Source: Scytalidium lignicola (Eukaryota; Ascomycota; Leotiomycetes). From it: DNA of 64,000 bases. The stretch is from the NCBI GenBank assembly GCA_002812745.2, contig NCSJ02000153.1:1-64000 (forward strand), written 5' to 3'. The stretch's first letter is position 1, and the number at the start of each line of letters is the position of its first letter. The position numbers and the translations under genes are program-made. This document shows, one piece after another, positions 11,681-22,485 of the stretch. The notes under the pieces were generated by a model that saw nothing but the letters and a program-made list of their open reading frames with translations, had not been told where the DNA came from and did no database searches.

Positions 11681-12160
11681 ATCCCTCCACAAGGGAGGAG
11701 GATACTATTTTAAACAATATCTATTATCGACTAACAAATTCTCTAGAAATAGTGCTAGCGGTGTACAACTCCTGTAATTTATGATAAATCAAGGTATTAC
11801 TAACTTAGATAGCTTTACTCTTAACCAATGATAGCCTTGAGGCTTTTGAGGCTTTTAAGACGCGGCCCAAATGGAATACAGAAAGTTGGAGGTAGATATG
11901 CCAAAGGTTAAGTGGAAAAGGTTACTAAAACACGCCACTCGATGTATATCACCTTAAAGAAAAAAGGAGGAACTAAGGTGAGTTGATTTGTAATAGGCTT
12001 CTCACATCAGTCAAAATCAGACTAAGATTGAAGCTTTTCGATCATTAACTGTTCGTCATGTAGAAGTAACTAAGGCATTAAAAACTATACTTAACTTTTT
12101 AATTACTGAGTGCTGTGAGTCAGTCATAAATGTGTAGTTATCTATTCGAGAACCTGATAT
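11681..12160. other. Intergenic, no gene seen
   Basis: AT-leaning non-coding sequence between two inverted-repeat elements. No open frame with a recognisable protein. Confidence 0.4.
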
Positions 12161-12450
12161 TCCGGCCAAACGGGAAATTGGCCCATTCGTGAATCGGCCA
12201 TCCTGGCTGTGAATTAATTAATTATCTACTCATATTAACGATATTTTCAAGTTTATACGTAATAAAATATCCTTAAATTATACATCATTATGATCCTTAT
12301 AATAGGTATAATATAATGATGTTTATATAGTCGTTTAAACATGATAAATAGATTGTGGGTTTATAAAAGAAGTGTAAAACCTCAAAATTCCACGGCTTGG
12401 CTGGCAGATTCGTGTCCGTGAATGGGCCAATTCACCATTTGGCTGGGACC
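12161..12450. mobile_element. Inverted-repeat element, about 290 bp
   Basis: The left arm at 12161-12215 (ccaaacgggaaattggccca, then attcgtgaatcggcc and ggctgtgaatt) pairs with the right arm at about 12386-12450, whose reverse complement reads ccaaatggtgaattggccca followed by attcacggacacg. The arms are diverged but clearly homologous over about 55 bp around an AT-rich centre. It is a probable old MITE just left of the Ginger element. Confidence 0.45.
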
Positions 12451-12668
12451 TGGGCAATTTGGGAGAAAGAGTCTTTTGGCTAGCCGCTCATAACCAATGC
12501 CAACCGCACTGTTAATGAGCAGATGGAATAACTGTGATGAGCGAGGAAGAGCATTTAATTCAGCTATGACTATATTAGAAATAGTTGGAAAACTTGAAGT
12601 TATAATTGTAGAAGTAAATGCAGAGACGTGAAACTGGATTTTCACAGGCAAATAGCACCGTCTTGTTA

Positions 12669-12672
12669 TATA
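12669..12672. repeat. Left target-site duplication TATA of the Ginger element
   Basis: TATA immediately precedes the TGTTCCAG end of the transposon and is repeated at 15189-15192. Four bases is the duplication length reported for Ginger transposons. Because TATA is a common word, this support is modest taken alone. Confidence 0.55.
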
Positions 12673-12831
12673 TGTTCCAGCCCATACACCAACTCCGCCC
12701 GTTGGCCAACTGACTAGCCGGTTGGCCAACGGTCTAGCCCATACACCAATATTACGGTTGGTGTATGGTCTAGCCCATACGCAAACCAATATTACAGTTG
12801 GTGTATGGTCTAGCCCATACGCCAACCACCT
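12673..12831 (+). repeat. Left terminal inverted repeat of Ginger element (159 bp)
   Basis: Contains repeats of the module ggtgtatggtctagcccata (also in forms with gcccatacgccaacc), separated by caatatta words. The module itself is partly palindromic (gtatgggctagaccatac type). The left arm carries an extra stretch around 12692-12730 (ccgcccgttggccaactgac and following) that the right arm lacks. Confidence 0.8.
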
Positions 12832-12921
12832 CAACTTTTTACCCCACAGTAGCGGTGTAGCTTTAAATGTAATAGATTTCTTCCACTTTACAACCTTCAA
12901 TTAAGTTATTCTCCATTTAAT

Positions 12922-15000
12922 ATGGCTTTAATTGAATCAATTAACCCTTTTCCTAATGATGTACACTTTGCTTTTCAAGAATATATATATAGTGAAGGCT
13001 ATACTAATAAGGAACGAATTAACCCAGAACATTAGCAAAGAATGCATGTCTTTTTAGACAACCCAAACCTTAAACTAGAGAATCAAGCAAATACCAACCT
13101 AAAACACAGAGCACTTACTTAATTTAAGCTCAAGAACCATTAATTATATCAATTGCCTAATTCACACCATCCAGAACCAAGATATACTGTACAAGATAAT
13201 GAGGTATTTGATATTATTACACAAGAATATATCAAACTCCTTCATGCAGGACAAGATAAAGTATAGCTAGTAATTAAGCAAAATTACTATGGAATTAAAC
13301 ATAGTAAGGTTGAATAGGTATTCAAAAGATGTAAAAACTGTTCTCTGAACAAGCTATCTACTATTAAAGCTTCCCTTGAACTTATTGTTTCTAAGAGAGC
13401 TTAAAAATGTATTCAAGTGAATTTGATTGATATAAAGCATGAACTATCTGGCTAGTATAAGTGAATATTGTATATTAAAGACTATTTTACTAAATATTCA
13501 TAATTATATCTACTTAAAAGCAAAGAATCAATTCTAATTATATAAGTATTTGCTTAATTTATCATGGCTTTTTTACCTTCTAAAATAGTTTAATACAATA
13601 ACAGTAAAGAGTTTAAAGGTACCTTTCTTATCATATTATACAAATATAATATTTGAATAATCAATAGAAAGCCTAGAACACTTTAAACTCAAGGTCTTGT
13701 TGAACAAGCAAATGCAGTAATTGAAATTAAAATCAGAGCTTGGAAAATGGATAATAGTTCAACTGAATAGATTGATGGATTAGTAGAGATTACTCTAGCA
13801 ATTAACACTTAAAAACACTTAACAATTAATTATGTACCTACTAAATTATTATTCAGAGATTGTAGTACTTATATTGATTGGTTAGACAGTTAAAAACACA
13901 AAGATCTTATAATTAGAGTACTTCAAGAAGATTCTAATCAACCTCCAATATTTAAAAGTAGTATAGAACCTGAATTACCAATTAATCCACAATTGTTATC
14001 TTTAAGCAATTCAAGAGTTAATATTGATATTCAATTACAATCACATTCTCAAATTACCATGTATATTAGCCTTAAAAGTAACTCAGAGGTCAATATACAA
14101 ATTACTCCACCAATCAGGGATTCTCCTGAACAGTAGTATGACACTGAAGCTAATATTCAAACCAGCATTGAAGTTGACTCTCCTATGACTACAACTACAG
14201 TTACAGCTATTATGGCTACAGCTACTACAGCTACTACTGCTACCACAGTTACCACAGTTACTACTACTACAGTTATTACAGCTGCTACAACTACTATAGC
14301 TACTACGGTTACAACTACAACTACTACATCTACTACAGCTACCACAATTATTACAGTTACTACAGCTATAGCAATTCAATCAACAGATTCAGTGATCCAA
14401 AAANGCTTAACAATCAACACAAAAAGCAAGAGTTAAAATGATAGAAAAGTACTCGAAAAAACATGATATTCAACACTTTGATATTGGAGATATTGTTTTA
14501 ATCAAAGTTCCAAGAGAAGATAGAACAACTATTGATAACCGACGGTTATTTGGATGAATATTAAATGAACCACACTCTCATAGATATAAAGTTATTACTC
14601 AATCAGGAATCATTAACCGGTTAATACCAACTAAAGATTTAAGGGTGGTTGATAAAAGCCTTTGGCTAGATATTACCATTCTAGAAAGCACAAAACAAAT
14701 CACTTTAACTTTGGCAGCTAGGGAAGCATCTACAAGCCAACGAATTAGGATATTATGCTAGTGTAAAGGTCAGTGTAGTACTAAAAGGTGTCGTTGTTTT
14801 AAGGAAGGCAAAGATTGTACTGTACACTGTCATAATGATGAGCATGATTGTGGAAGGTTATCAAGGCTAGCTATTCGTACAGAACAAGCTTTAATTGAAC
14901 CTGAAAGCTCTAATTCTAGGAGAAAGCGAGCAAGGGCAGATACTGTAGGTAATGTTGTTAGTTTAACTGGCCTTGGAGTAGCAGTTGATTTGGATTAGCA
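12922..15000 (+). pseudogene. Ginger transposase (H2C2 zinc finger, integrase core, CXC-like Cys domain), many stops
   Basis: From ATG 12922 one frame reads MALIESINPFPNDVHF, then at about 13240-13360 an HHCC zinc-binding segment (LLHAGQDK, YYGIKHSK, FKRCKNCSLNK). The DDE integrase core follows: VNLIDIKHELSG, IKDYFTKYS, YNNSKEFKGTF and TQGLVEQANAVIEIKIRAW at 13420-13740. A Thr-rich linker (14170-14380) comes next, then FDIGDIVLIKVPREDR near 14470-14520. Last is a Cys-rich tail at 14750-14860 with CKGQCSTKRCRCFKEGKDC and VHCH. More than a dozen TAA/TAG/TGA codons replace Gln and Trp, and an N at 14404 adds a frame change. The DIKH and NNSKEF blocks hold the first two catalytic Asp positions of the core, the second altered (N for D). 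Confidence 0.8.
14170..14380 (+). repeat. ACT/ACA trinucleotide-rich stretch encoding a Thr-rich linker
   Basis: Imperfect act/aca/gct triplets run for about 200 bases. They stay in the transposase frame and would encode an almost pure Thr/Ala/Val linker between the integrase core and the C-terminal domains. The same DNA reads as Ser/Cys/Asn-rich on the other strand, which is a shadow. Confidence 0.7.
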
Positions 15001-15066
15001 ATTGATTAGCAATTAAATAGCACTTGAAATACCCCAAATTGTAAATAAATCAGTAGCTGAATTAGT

Positions 15067-15188
15067 AGGTGGTTGGCGTATGGGCTAGACCATACACCAA
15101 CTGTAATATTGGTTTGCGTATGGGCTAGACCATACACCAACCGTAATATTGGTGTATGGGCTAGACCGTTGGCGTATGGGCTGGAACA
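15067..15188 (-). repeat. Right terminal inverted repeat of Ginger element (122 bp)
   Basis: The reverse complement matches the left repeat from 12831 back to 12673, apart from the left-arm insertion of about 37 bp. It ends CTGGAACA at 15188 and is followed by TATA. Confidence 0.8.
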
Positions 15189-15497
15189 TATACAATTAAA
15201 CCTTTTGATTTAATTCTTTTATTGTTATATAAAACCTTATAGTTGTTACGTTTACTAAAAATGATTTTGTTTTAGTGGACTTCAGTGAGCAAAATGCCCT
15301 AATGGGACGATTGAATTCATTATCATGGGGGGGTGAATCACGTGCTTGTACTAGTAGTGACAGGACAAAGCTGGGGTGATCGGCGAGCCGTGCCGCTCTC
15401 GGTAAAAATTTCGACAGCAATGTCAACCCAAGTTGCTTGCCTCGCACGTCTCCATCGTCAACTGCACGCAATAAACGCATTCTGTCACTTACGTTTC

Positions 15498-17775
15498 ATG
15501 GCAGACCACAGCCGAAAAGAGAACATCCCCTGCCCTTGTGATGATGAAGCGCACAAGAACTTGGAAAATTGGTACGAAAGATATTTAGCGTCCTCGGTCG
15601 AGGAAACGCTGCTTCTGGAGGACAAATTTTCCAAAGCCGCCCTCGAGGAGAAGATCCAGGAACTATCTCCCCAGGTCCCTGTCTCCAATGGCTATTGTCC
15701 GAATTGTCAAAAGTTGCTTGACGAATGGCCAGTAATCATCAAAAAGGTGCCAGAATATGTTCCCAGTGAGTTTGGAGTACCTTACCAGCAGCCACATTTC
15801 AAAAACACACTCGAGTTTGAGGCTGGTCACTGGAATGGATGCTTTCTATGTACGCTGTTTGTACAATATTCAATTAACAGAGGCTATCCGCTGGAAAATT
15901 GGCATAGGAAGGAAAACCGTTTGCATTGCCTTGAGAAATCGACGCATATTTTGGTTTCAGTAAGCAGTGAGGAGGGATATTTTGTCTTGAGTTTGACATG
16001 GCCAGGATTGAATAATTATTGCTGGCTACCAGCAGATCCGTTGTATTGTAATAAAAATTATGATCGACGTACGCTTGTAACACACCGGCGGAAATGCTGC
16101 GGAATAAGGCTTATTATAAATGGCAGAACTCTTCAATTCGGGAGAAGAAGCTACTCGTCTTACAGCGCATGGGGACCTTTCGCAACTTGAGCTAGCCAAG
16201 AAATGGCTCGATGCGTGTTTAGAGACGCACGAGTCTTGCAAGTTTACTGAAGGCTGCCAACTACCCACCCGACTTATCGACCTAGGCTCCAACCCCATCC
16301 ATCTCGTCCAAAGCTCCGATATGACTACAAAACCTCGCTATGCAACCCTCAGCCACTGCTGGGGAATCCAGAATTTCTACAAGCTCCAGCAAGACAACCT
16401 AGAAGATTTCATGAGCGCGATCCCAGAAGAAAAGCCCACAAAAACCTCCCAAGACGCCATATACATCACTCGCTCTCTTGGTCTCCGGTGTCTTTGGATC
16501 GACTGTCTCTGCATTATCCAACCATGCGACATGGATTGGCGCACCGAATCCGCACTTATGAGTTCCATTTACGGTGGCTCAACCATCACCATTGCTGCTG
16601 CGGGTGCTACAGATGGCACTAGGGGGTGTTTCCTCAAACCTCCAGGCTTCATCGGCAAAGTCCATATTGAACTGACTACAGGCGAGGTGTGGGATATTGC
16701 CCCTAGTGAATTCTACAGATCGGTCGTCAATTCTCCCTTAGCAGGCCGCGCATGGGCTCTCCAAGAACGACTCCTCTCCCCACGAACACTCTATTTTAGC
16801 AAAACAGAACTCTTCTGGGAATGTCGTCACTGCGATGCTTCCAAGTCCTTCCCCGAAGGTTCCCCCGAATTCGAATACAAGCACGTGTTTCACCGGGACC
16901 GGAAACCCATTTCCGAAATCTGGCATACCATTGTACGATTGTATACGGGCGCAAAACTGACATTTGCAAGTGACAAACTGGTTGCTATTTTAGGAATTGC
17001 GCAGAAGGCGTTTGAGGAGAACGGGGATCAGTATTTGGCGGGCTTATGGAGAAAGGATATCGAGTTGCAGTTTTTGTGGTGTCAGCAATCCCCTGGGAGG
17101 AGGTTGCGGTCTGGGAGTAAGTATCGTGCGCCGAGCTGGAGTTGGGCGAGTGTAGATGAGAAAGGATTCGTACATTATTCTCCGCGGTTTGAAGGAATTG
17201 AGCATGTGTATTACGCGCATGTTCTCAGTGCTAGCGTCGTACCTGCTGGAAAGGAACCATTTGGGGAACTCGAGGGAGGTGAGTTGCGAATGAGTTACTC
17301 GGTTATGCTCGCAGGGCAATTGAAGAAGATCCACGGGGAAGAACGGGATGATATGGATTTTAGCTACTACGAAGTTGAGATCGACTCTCCAGACGACAGG
17401 AAGGAAAATTTCCAAGTATATCCTGACTTTGATGAACTTGACTGGCGAGATATCTATCTACTTCCAGTGCTTGAGACTTTGGGGAAAGACAAATACAACA
17501 AACGAGATCTTCAGGGATTGATCATTCTTCCAACGGGTAGCAAGAAAGGAGAATACTCTTGTGCTGGCGTTTTCGATATGTCGGCTTTTGATGACGGCTA
17601 CCAAAAGACTCAAGACCGGTTTCTGGGACTGCTTGAGGCGTCTGGGAAAGCAACTGCAGAAGCGCGGTGTGCTAACGTTCTCGAAGAACCAGAGTTTGTG
17701 GAGGAGCGATATGTCATTAGCATTATTAAGTTGTTGACTGGAGTATATTGTACTGGAGAAGATCGCGGGCTTTAA
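15498..17775 (+). CDS. HET-domain protein (heterokaryon incompatibility family), probably one intron
   Basis: The C-terminal frame carries a clear HET domain: YATLSHCWG, then SLGLRCLWIDCLCIIQ, SSIYGGSTITIAAAGA, and later GRAWALQERLLSPRTLYF and YRAPSWSWASV. HET proteins act in cytoplasmic non-self recognition and cell death on hyphal fusion. The N-terminal part (15498-16047) is in another frame and has the usual Cys-rich lead (CPNCQKLLDEW, then GHWNGCFLC). A proposed intron 16048-16165 (GTAATA...TTACAG) joins the two in phase and gives 719 residues. A real frameshift there is the alternative. Start ATG 15498 is a conservative choice; in-frame ATGs at 15420 and 15333 also exist. The gene starts only about 300 bp right of the Ginger element. 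Confidence 0.75.
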
Positions 17776-18108
17776 AAGGCTATTAAAGATATATTTCCTT
17801 CATTCTTTTTAGGTAGAGCCAACAGATCTCGGTGCTGTCCCCACATCTGATGAGGAAGTAAGGTGAAGAGCTCGAGCATCACTCAAGCGAGAGGTCAAGG
17901 GTTCACGGTAAATGAATTGCTGCATCCTTTAATCCACTAGGAAAGTGTCCGAGGCATATACGTCCTCGCTCTCGATATATTATGAATATCTTCATACATG
18001 TGATTAAGATTTGGATCAAGTTAATAACAGTTTGTGTGACTGAACCGGAGTGCTAATGGTCACAAGCAGGTCAAGAAACCCGGGAATAAACATCAAACTC
18101 CTCAATTA
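17776..18108. other. Intergenic between HET gene and PrsW-like gene
   Basis: Contains the 3' end of the HET gene and upstream sequence of the next locus. No additional gene recognised. Confidence 0.4.
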
Positions 18109-19273
18109 TTGACCGCAGAGCCGATAGTGTGGCCTTGGTACTTTCGTACTCGATTCCAATTGCTCCGTATTACGGTCCCTAATTACTGCGCCTCCCGAAT
18201 CTGCGTTATAATTTCTTCTTGTTCCTCCTGTACACGTACAGCCTCAAAACTACCGTTATGTATTGTCACCACACCTAAGAATGTCGCAACCAGCGCCAAA
18301 CACCCCCCTGTCGCGGTCAGCCGGCTTCTGTTCTATCTCGGCGCCGTCTTGTTGACATCTATTGCTTCTCCGCGAACAGGTCTCATCTCCCCTCTTGCCT
18401 TCCTTCCTACGGCCTAGTTTTACAAAAAATGGCGAAAGTCTAATCGTGCCAATCCTTCATGTCGCGGGGAATTAGAACCCATGATCTGGACATTCACTAT
18501 CGCGGGCACTGTTGGGATCACTGCGGTCGTGCTTGTCCAGATAGCAGTGTGCAAAGTAGCCAGCGCTTTTCTCTTTGGGTCCGGGCAAATAAACGAAGAT
18601 TTCTGGAAGGAATTCGCACGCAGCACCGTCAAGGGCTTAACAGCAGATGAACTTCGTCATCGCGCCGAGTTGGCTGCCTCGTGGCAGAATTGGGTCTTCA
18701 ATGCCGCACTCACCTTCATCTCAGCTGGCCTTGTTGAAGAAACACTCAAATACTTGCCTATTGCCTATGCTCGCCGTCGCGGGGCACCTAAGCAAAGAGA
18801 GCGTCGTAACAGAGCCTATCTCGACTATGCCAACGCAGGTGCATTGAGCTTCAGTGTGATAGAAGGCATCGGCTTCATCTACGGCTCGTTCGAAGCAGGA
18901 AACGAGCCTTGGCCTATATTACTACTTACGATATTCGAACGAGCAGTCATGGGTCAAATTGGTCATCTTTCCGTTGCTGCTCTGACTGCCTTACGGGCAA
19001 TCCGAAGAGACTATTACGGAGACAAGTTGACTTGGTTGGGTGTTGTTGAGCCCTCAATACTTTTACATAGAACATACGACTTTTTNAGCTTTCGCTAGCA
19101 TCACACTAGAAGGAAATGTAGGCTGGATTCATCCAACTAGTGCCCGTAATATAATAGCTGCATTCGGGGTCTGTGGCGGTCTGGTTGCAACATCGATATG
19201 GCAGGTCTGGAAGGAGTGGAAGACGCTTGAGATTCGGGACCGTATTAGAAAGTCTTCTGAAGATGATACATAA
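18109..19273 (+). pseudogene. PrsW-family intramembrane metalloprotease-like gene, interrupted
   Basis: The main frame from 18481 encodes the PrsW core: VEETLKYLP (the EExxK signature), ALSFSVIEGIGFIYG, FERAVMGQIGHL and LLHRTYDF, in membrane-like segments. Those Glu pairs and His residues are the proposed metal ligands of this family. Two breaks are visible. A TAG at 18415-18417 separates an upstream hydrophobic segment (RLLFYLGAVLLTSI, then PLAFLPTA) from FYKKWRKSNRA, and both sides stay in the same frame. At an N in a T-run (19086) the frame must shift to continue into GNVGWIHPTSARNIIAAFG and a stop at 19273. The N break is probably a sequencing problem; the TAG may be a true nonsense mutation. 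The first exon and true start are uncertain. Confidence 0.6.
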
Positions 19274-21542
19274 TTCAAGCATGTGAACTTTAAAAAGGTC
19301 CAGTTTACTAATACCAGATGTCGGATGATTTTTTAGATCACAGATAAACTTCTCGAGACACTGATCTAATTATATATATTTCCTGTTTATTATATAGCTC
19401 TTCACTCTAGTGTAATATGAAATCGTACCTGCTCAATTTCCCCCCCTAGACTATTAAATTAGACTGGTTTACTGGAAAGTAATGACCTTCAAACTAGAAA
19501 AATGACATTGCATAATTGCTCTTGCAGGGTTTGAGAAGGCAAAGAAGTCAAATATCTGAGATCGAGACAATGCATACGGGAAATCACCAGAGAACAGGAT
19601 GGGAGATCTGCAAAGACTAGAAAGTTCTAACAACTTGCATTCACTACATAGTGTAACGATTACTACATGATAGTACCAAACATATTAAAGAGCAGTGAGG
19701 ATGAAAGACAACCAACCGCTGGGGGGTGGTCTCTAGAAACCTTCACCCAGTGCTGCAAGCATGATTTCAGCCGCGCTTGCTTTGATTATGTTTCTTTTTA
19801 TCACCTTATCATGCTCTCCTTAAACAAACCATCTGACAAGTGGCGACCTAGGTGAACTTGCTGATAATTATCCTACTGTGTCATTTAGATTAAATCCTAC
19901 TTATCAAGCGTTGTTATGTTTTAGTGTAAAAACTATTACTTTGTTAACCCAAGGAATGCCACTAAAATTATACGGTATCCTTTGTGGCGGACTTCGTAAT
20001 TAAAATTAAAAACACAGTTAGTTAGAAAACGCTGAAAATAAAGGAAGAAGGAATGGAAAGCAGCCGTCGGATGTCGACCGTCCACCGCCGGGTACTTGCC
20101 AGTCGTTAGCTTATGTAAACTAGCTAAAAGAGATAAAGTTATTCTATCCGTAATCCGTCGACTCTTTGTACTAGCTAGTAAGAAAACCGCCTTGGTAATA
20201 TCCTTGGCAGTCTCAAGTCTTTCTTGTGGTCTGGCAGGACCAGAAGATCGCGGTTGATTACGATGACCTTATCACTCTTTTTTTTTTTTTACAATCATAC
20301 TCTTTATTCGGCTGTTCCTAATCAGGTGCCTGTAGAGACTTCTCGGGCTATAGTACATGGTTTCCTCCACTAATATTCTCATTGTTTTACTATTCCTTTG
20401 TGAAATTACGCTGCCAGTAGCAGAGGAATACTCTCCCATAAATAGGCAAAGGACAGAGCTTTACTTAAAAGCTTAAACTCAAGCTACCTAAATTCCTATA
20501 CACCTATCACTCTGTAATTTTGTCTACTATCTCCTTATATTGTACTCTGTTCTGACTGTAGCTTTCCGTAAAGTCTATCCTTTGTTATGATATCTGTTTA
20601 TAGTAGAAATTGATTGGCTGTTCTTTATCTTACTATATGAGAATGCTTGTTAATATATTTAAGTCTGTAATTTAGTATGTTTGTTAATAGTTATTCTTCT
20701 TTTAAGATGTGTTTTGTTATCGTAATTAATCTTAAAGACTGTAAACAATTGTCAGGCAAAAAAGTAAGTTTACCATGTTCATTTTCTATTATAATAAGGT
20801 ATAACATACATCTTGAAAGAGAAAACCAAGCTTTTTCACGATAATATTGTAGTTATCTCTATTTGTAATGTTTTGAGAGGTTCGGAAGGTTGATTTTCGA
20901 CACGTTAACACATTGTTAATGGAGAAATAATTATCGCCTGACTCAATCTTGGCTTTACAGACTATGCTGTAGGTTTGTAGCCCTTACCGTGTACAGGTGT
21001 TGAGTTTCGAGGGCCGACCTTATCACTCTATACAAGTCGGAAGGATATCATAATTAGCACGGTGGTTTATCACAAGTAGCTTCATCTGACAAAATAGAAC
21101 ATCATCAGGCTAGAACGCTAAAATATTTATAAATCACACATACCCCTCGAACTATAACAAAAGTCAAAGCTTCTATCGCCACCATCCCAACATCATTTAT
21201 CAATGTACCGGACCTCCTGCTTCTTCCTTTTTTTATTTGATTTAGCGTATTTAGAAACACAAATTAAGTAATTATTCAATGAGAGAAACGCAGAAATAAC
21301 TATGCTAGAACTAAGAATTAATCTATAAAGAATACTTATTGTGTAGTTGGCTGGCCAAATACGGTTAGTTGGTCATATCTCTCATCCTCCCGAATTGGTT
21401 CACATTAGCGTCACGTATCCGTCATGCTTACATGTTTCCGTGGGCTGGATAAACCTCGCTTTTCTGTCAGTCAAAGTTGAAAATTATCCGACTTTTATTA
21501 AGATCTCTTCATCACTCTGTGCATCAAAAATATCGACTTCAA
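19274..21542. other. Long intergenic stretch, no gene seen
   Basis: About 2.3 kb of AT-leaning DNA. A T-run lies at about 20277-20291. Short open frames exist but none has a recognisable domain or splice pattern. It may hold old decayed repeats, but I could not identify any. Confidence 0.4.
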
Positions 21543-22485
21543 ATGCGGTGGTTTGAGAACAGCTGGGAAGGGCGGGAGATTACCTTCCCAGCATACGATG
21601 GGCTGCCATCTACTACCTGGAAATTAGGCCTAAAACTTGCGGATGAAAGATACAACCAATGGCAGGCAAGTGAATTAACGGAACCTATTAGTCCTGCTGG
21701 GGCCTGGGTGGTATTTTTGTGCACTCAAGTTGGGACACCTGGACCGGAACATGTGATGAAAATCCATATGCAGTATGTATATTCGTAACTGTTTCCTAAA
21801 ACTTTCACTATATATTAATATATTGTTAGTGCTGATCTGATTTCAACAGAATCCCGCATGGAGAAACTGAATCTGACGAGCCTCGGACTCGGGCGTTGCA
21901 AGCTACCCACAATCTTCCAGATCATGCAAGATATGAATTAGAAGGACTTCAAACGCTCAAAGAACACAGCTGTAGATCGGCTCCGACTCTGGTCAATTAT
22001 ATGCAACATAGCCAGGACACCAATTCGTGGGTTCCAGGAGGTTATCTGCTATATCTTCTCATGACTAAATGTCCTGGTAAGCCAATTGAGAAATTTCAAG
22101 AGAAATATGATGCTGAACGAGAGGAGATCCGTCATGCATTTAAAACTGCCTGTGAGTATTTCCCCATCCCCCCTCCCCATTACTAAGTTAAAGAGATGAT
22201 CTAATAGAGATTTTAGGGAATGTTGGCGATGTGGAGTAGTTAATGAAGATAACTGCAACGATAACCTTCTTTGGGATGATGCGACAAAAAAGTGGTAAGT
22301 TAATTTAACTTGCTGGACTTAATCTATTCTTAAGAGAAACTAAGCAATATATACTCTTCAGTTATTTTGTGGACTTCAAATGGTGGGTGTCAGCATGTGC
22401 TTTTGAAGAATGGGATGAAGAAGTACTCGAAGTATGGGATTTGAAAGACTTAAAAAAGGTAAATGGAGGTTACATCCGTGAATGA
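21543..22485 (+). CDS. Small protein-kinase-like (PKL fold) protein, four exons
   Basis: Exons 21543-21772, 21850-22155, 22217-22294 and 22362-22485 join in phase through small GT...AG introns (77, 61 and 67 bp) to give 245 residues. The order of motifs suggests a degenerate kinase/phosphotransferase fold. VMKIHMQ fits the lysine strand and YELEGLQTL the helix-C Glu. VPGGYLLYLLMTKCPG fits the hinge, NEDNCNDNLLWDD the catalytic loop, and CYFVDFKWW a DFG-like metal site. The usual HxD of the catalytic loop is replaced by NED, so catalysis may be altered or lost. It belongs to a set of fungal hypothetical proteins that I know only as kinase-like. The second donor (GTATTT) is the weakest splice call. 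Confidence 0.6.

Larger units (their letters stand above)
12673..15188 (+). mobile_element. Ginger-type DNA transposon, 2516 bp, complete ends, RIP-inactivated
   Basis: The element starts TGTTCCAG and ends CTGGAACA, flanked by TATA on both sides. Its terminal inverted repeats span 12673-12831 (159 bp) and 15067-15188 (122 bp). They match almost base for base except for about 37 extra bases in the left arm. The interior is one decayed reading frame for a gypsy-integrase-like transposase with a C-terminal Cys-rich domain. TGT...ACA termini, a 4-bp duplication and an integrase-like transposase are the published hallmarks of the Ginger superfamily. The clean ends suggest real transposition before RIP killed the copy. 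Confidence 0.8.

Noticed and set aside
14083..14379. Cys/Ser/Asn-rich open frame on the minus strand across the trinucleotide repeat
   Set aside because: Low-complexity shadow of the Thr-rich linker in the Ginger transposase frame; no start context or domain.
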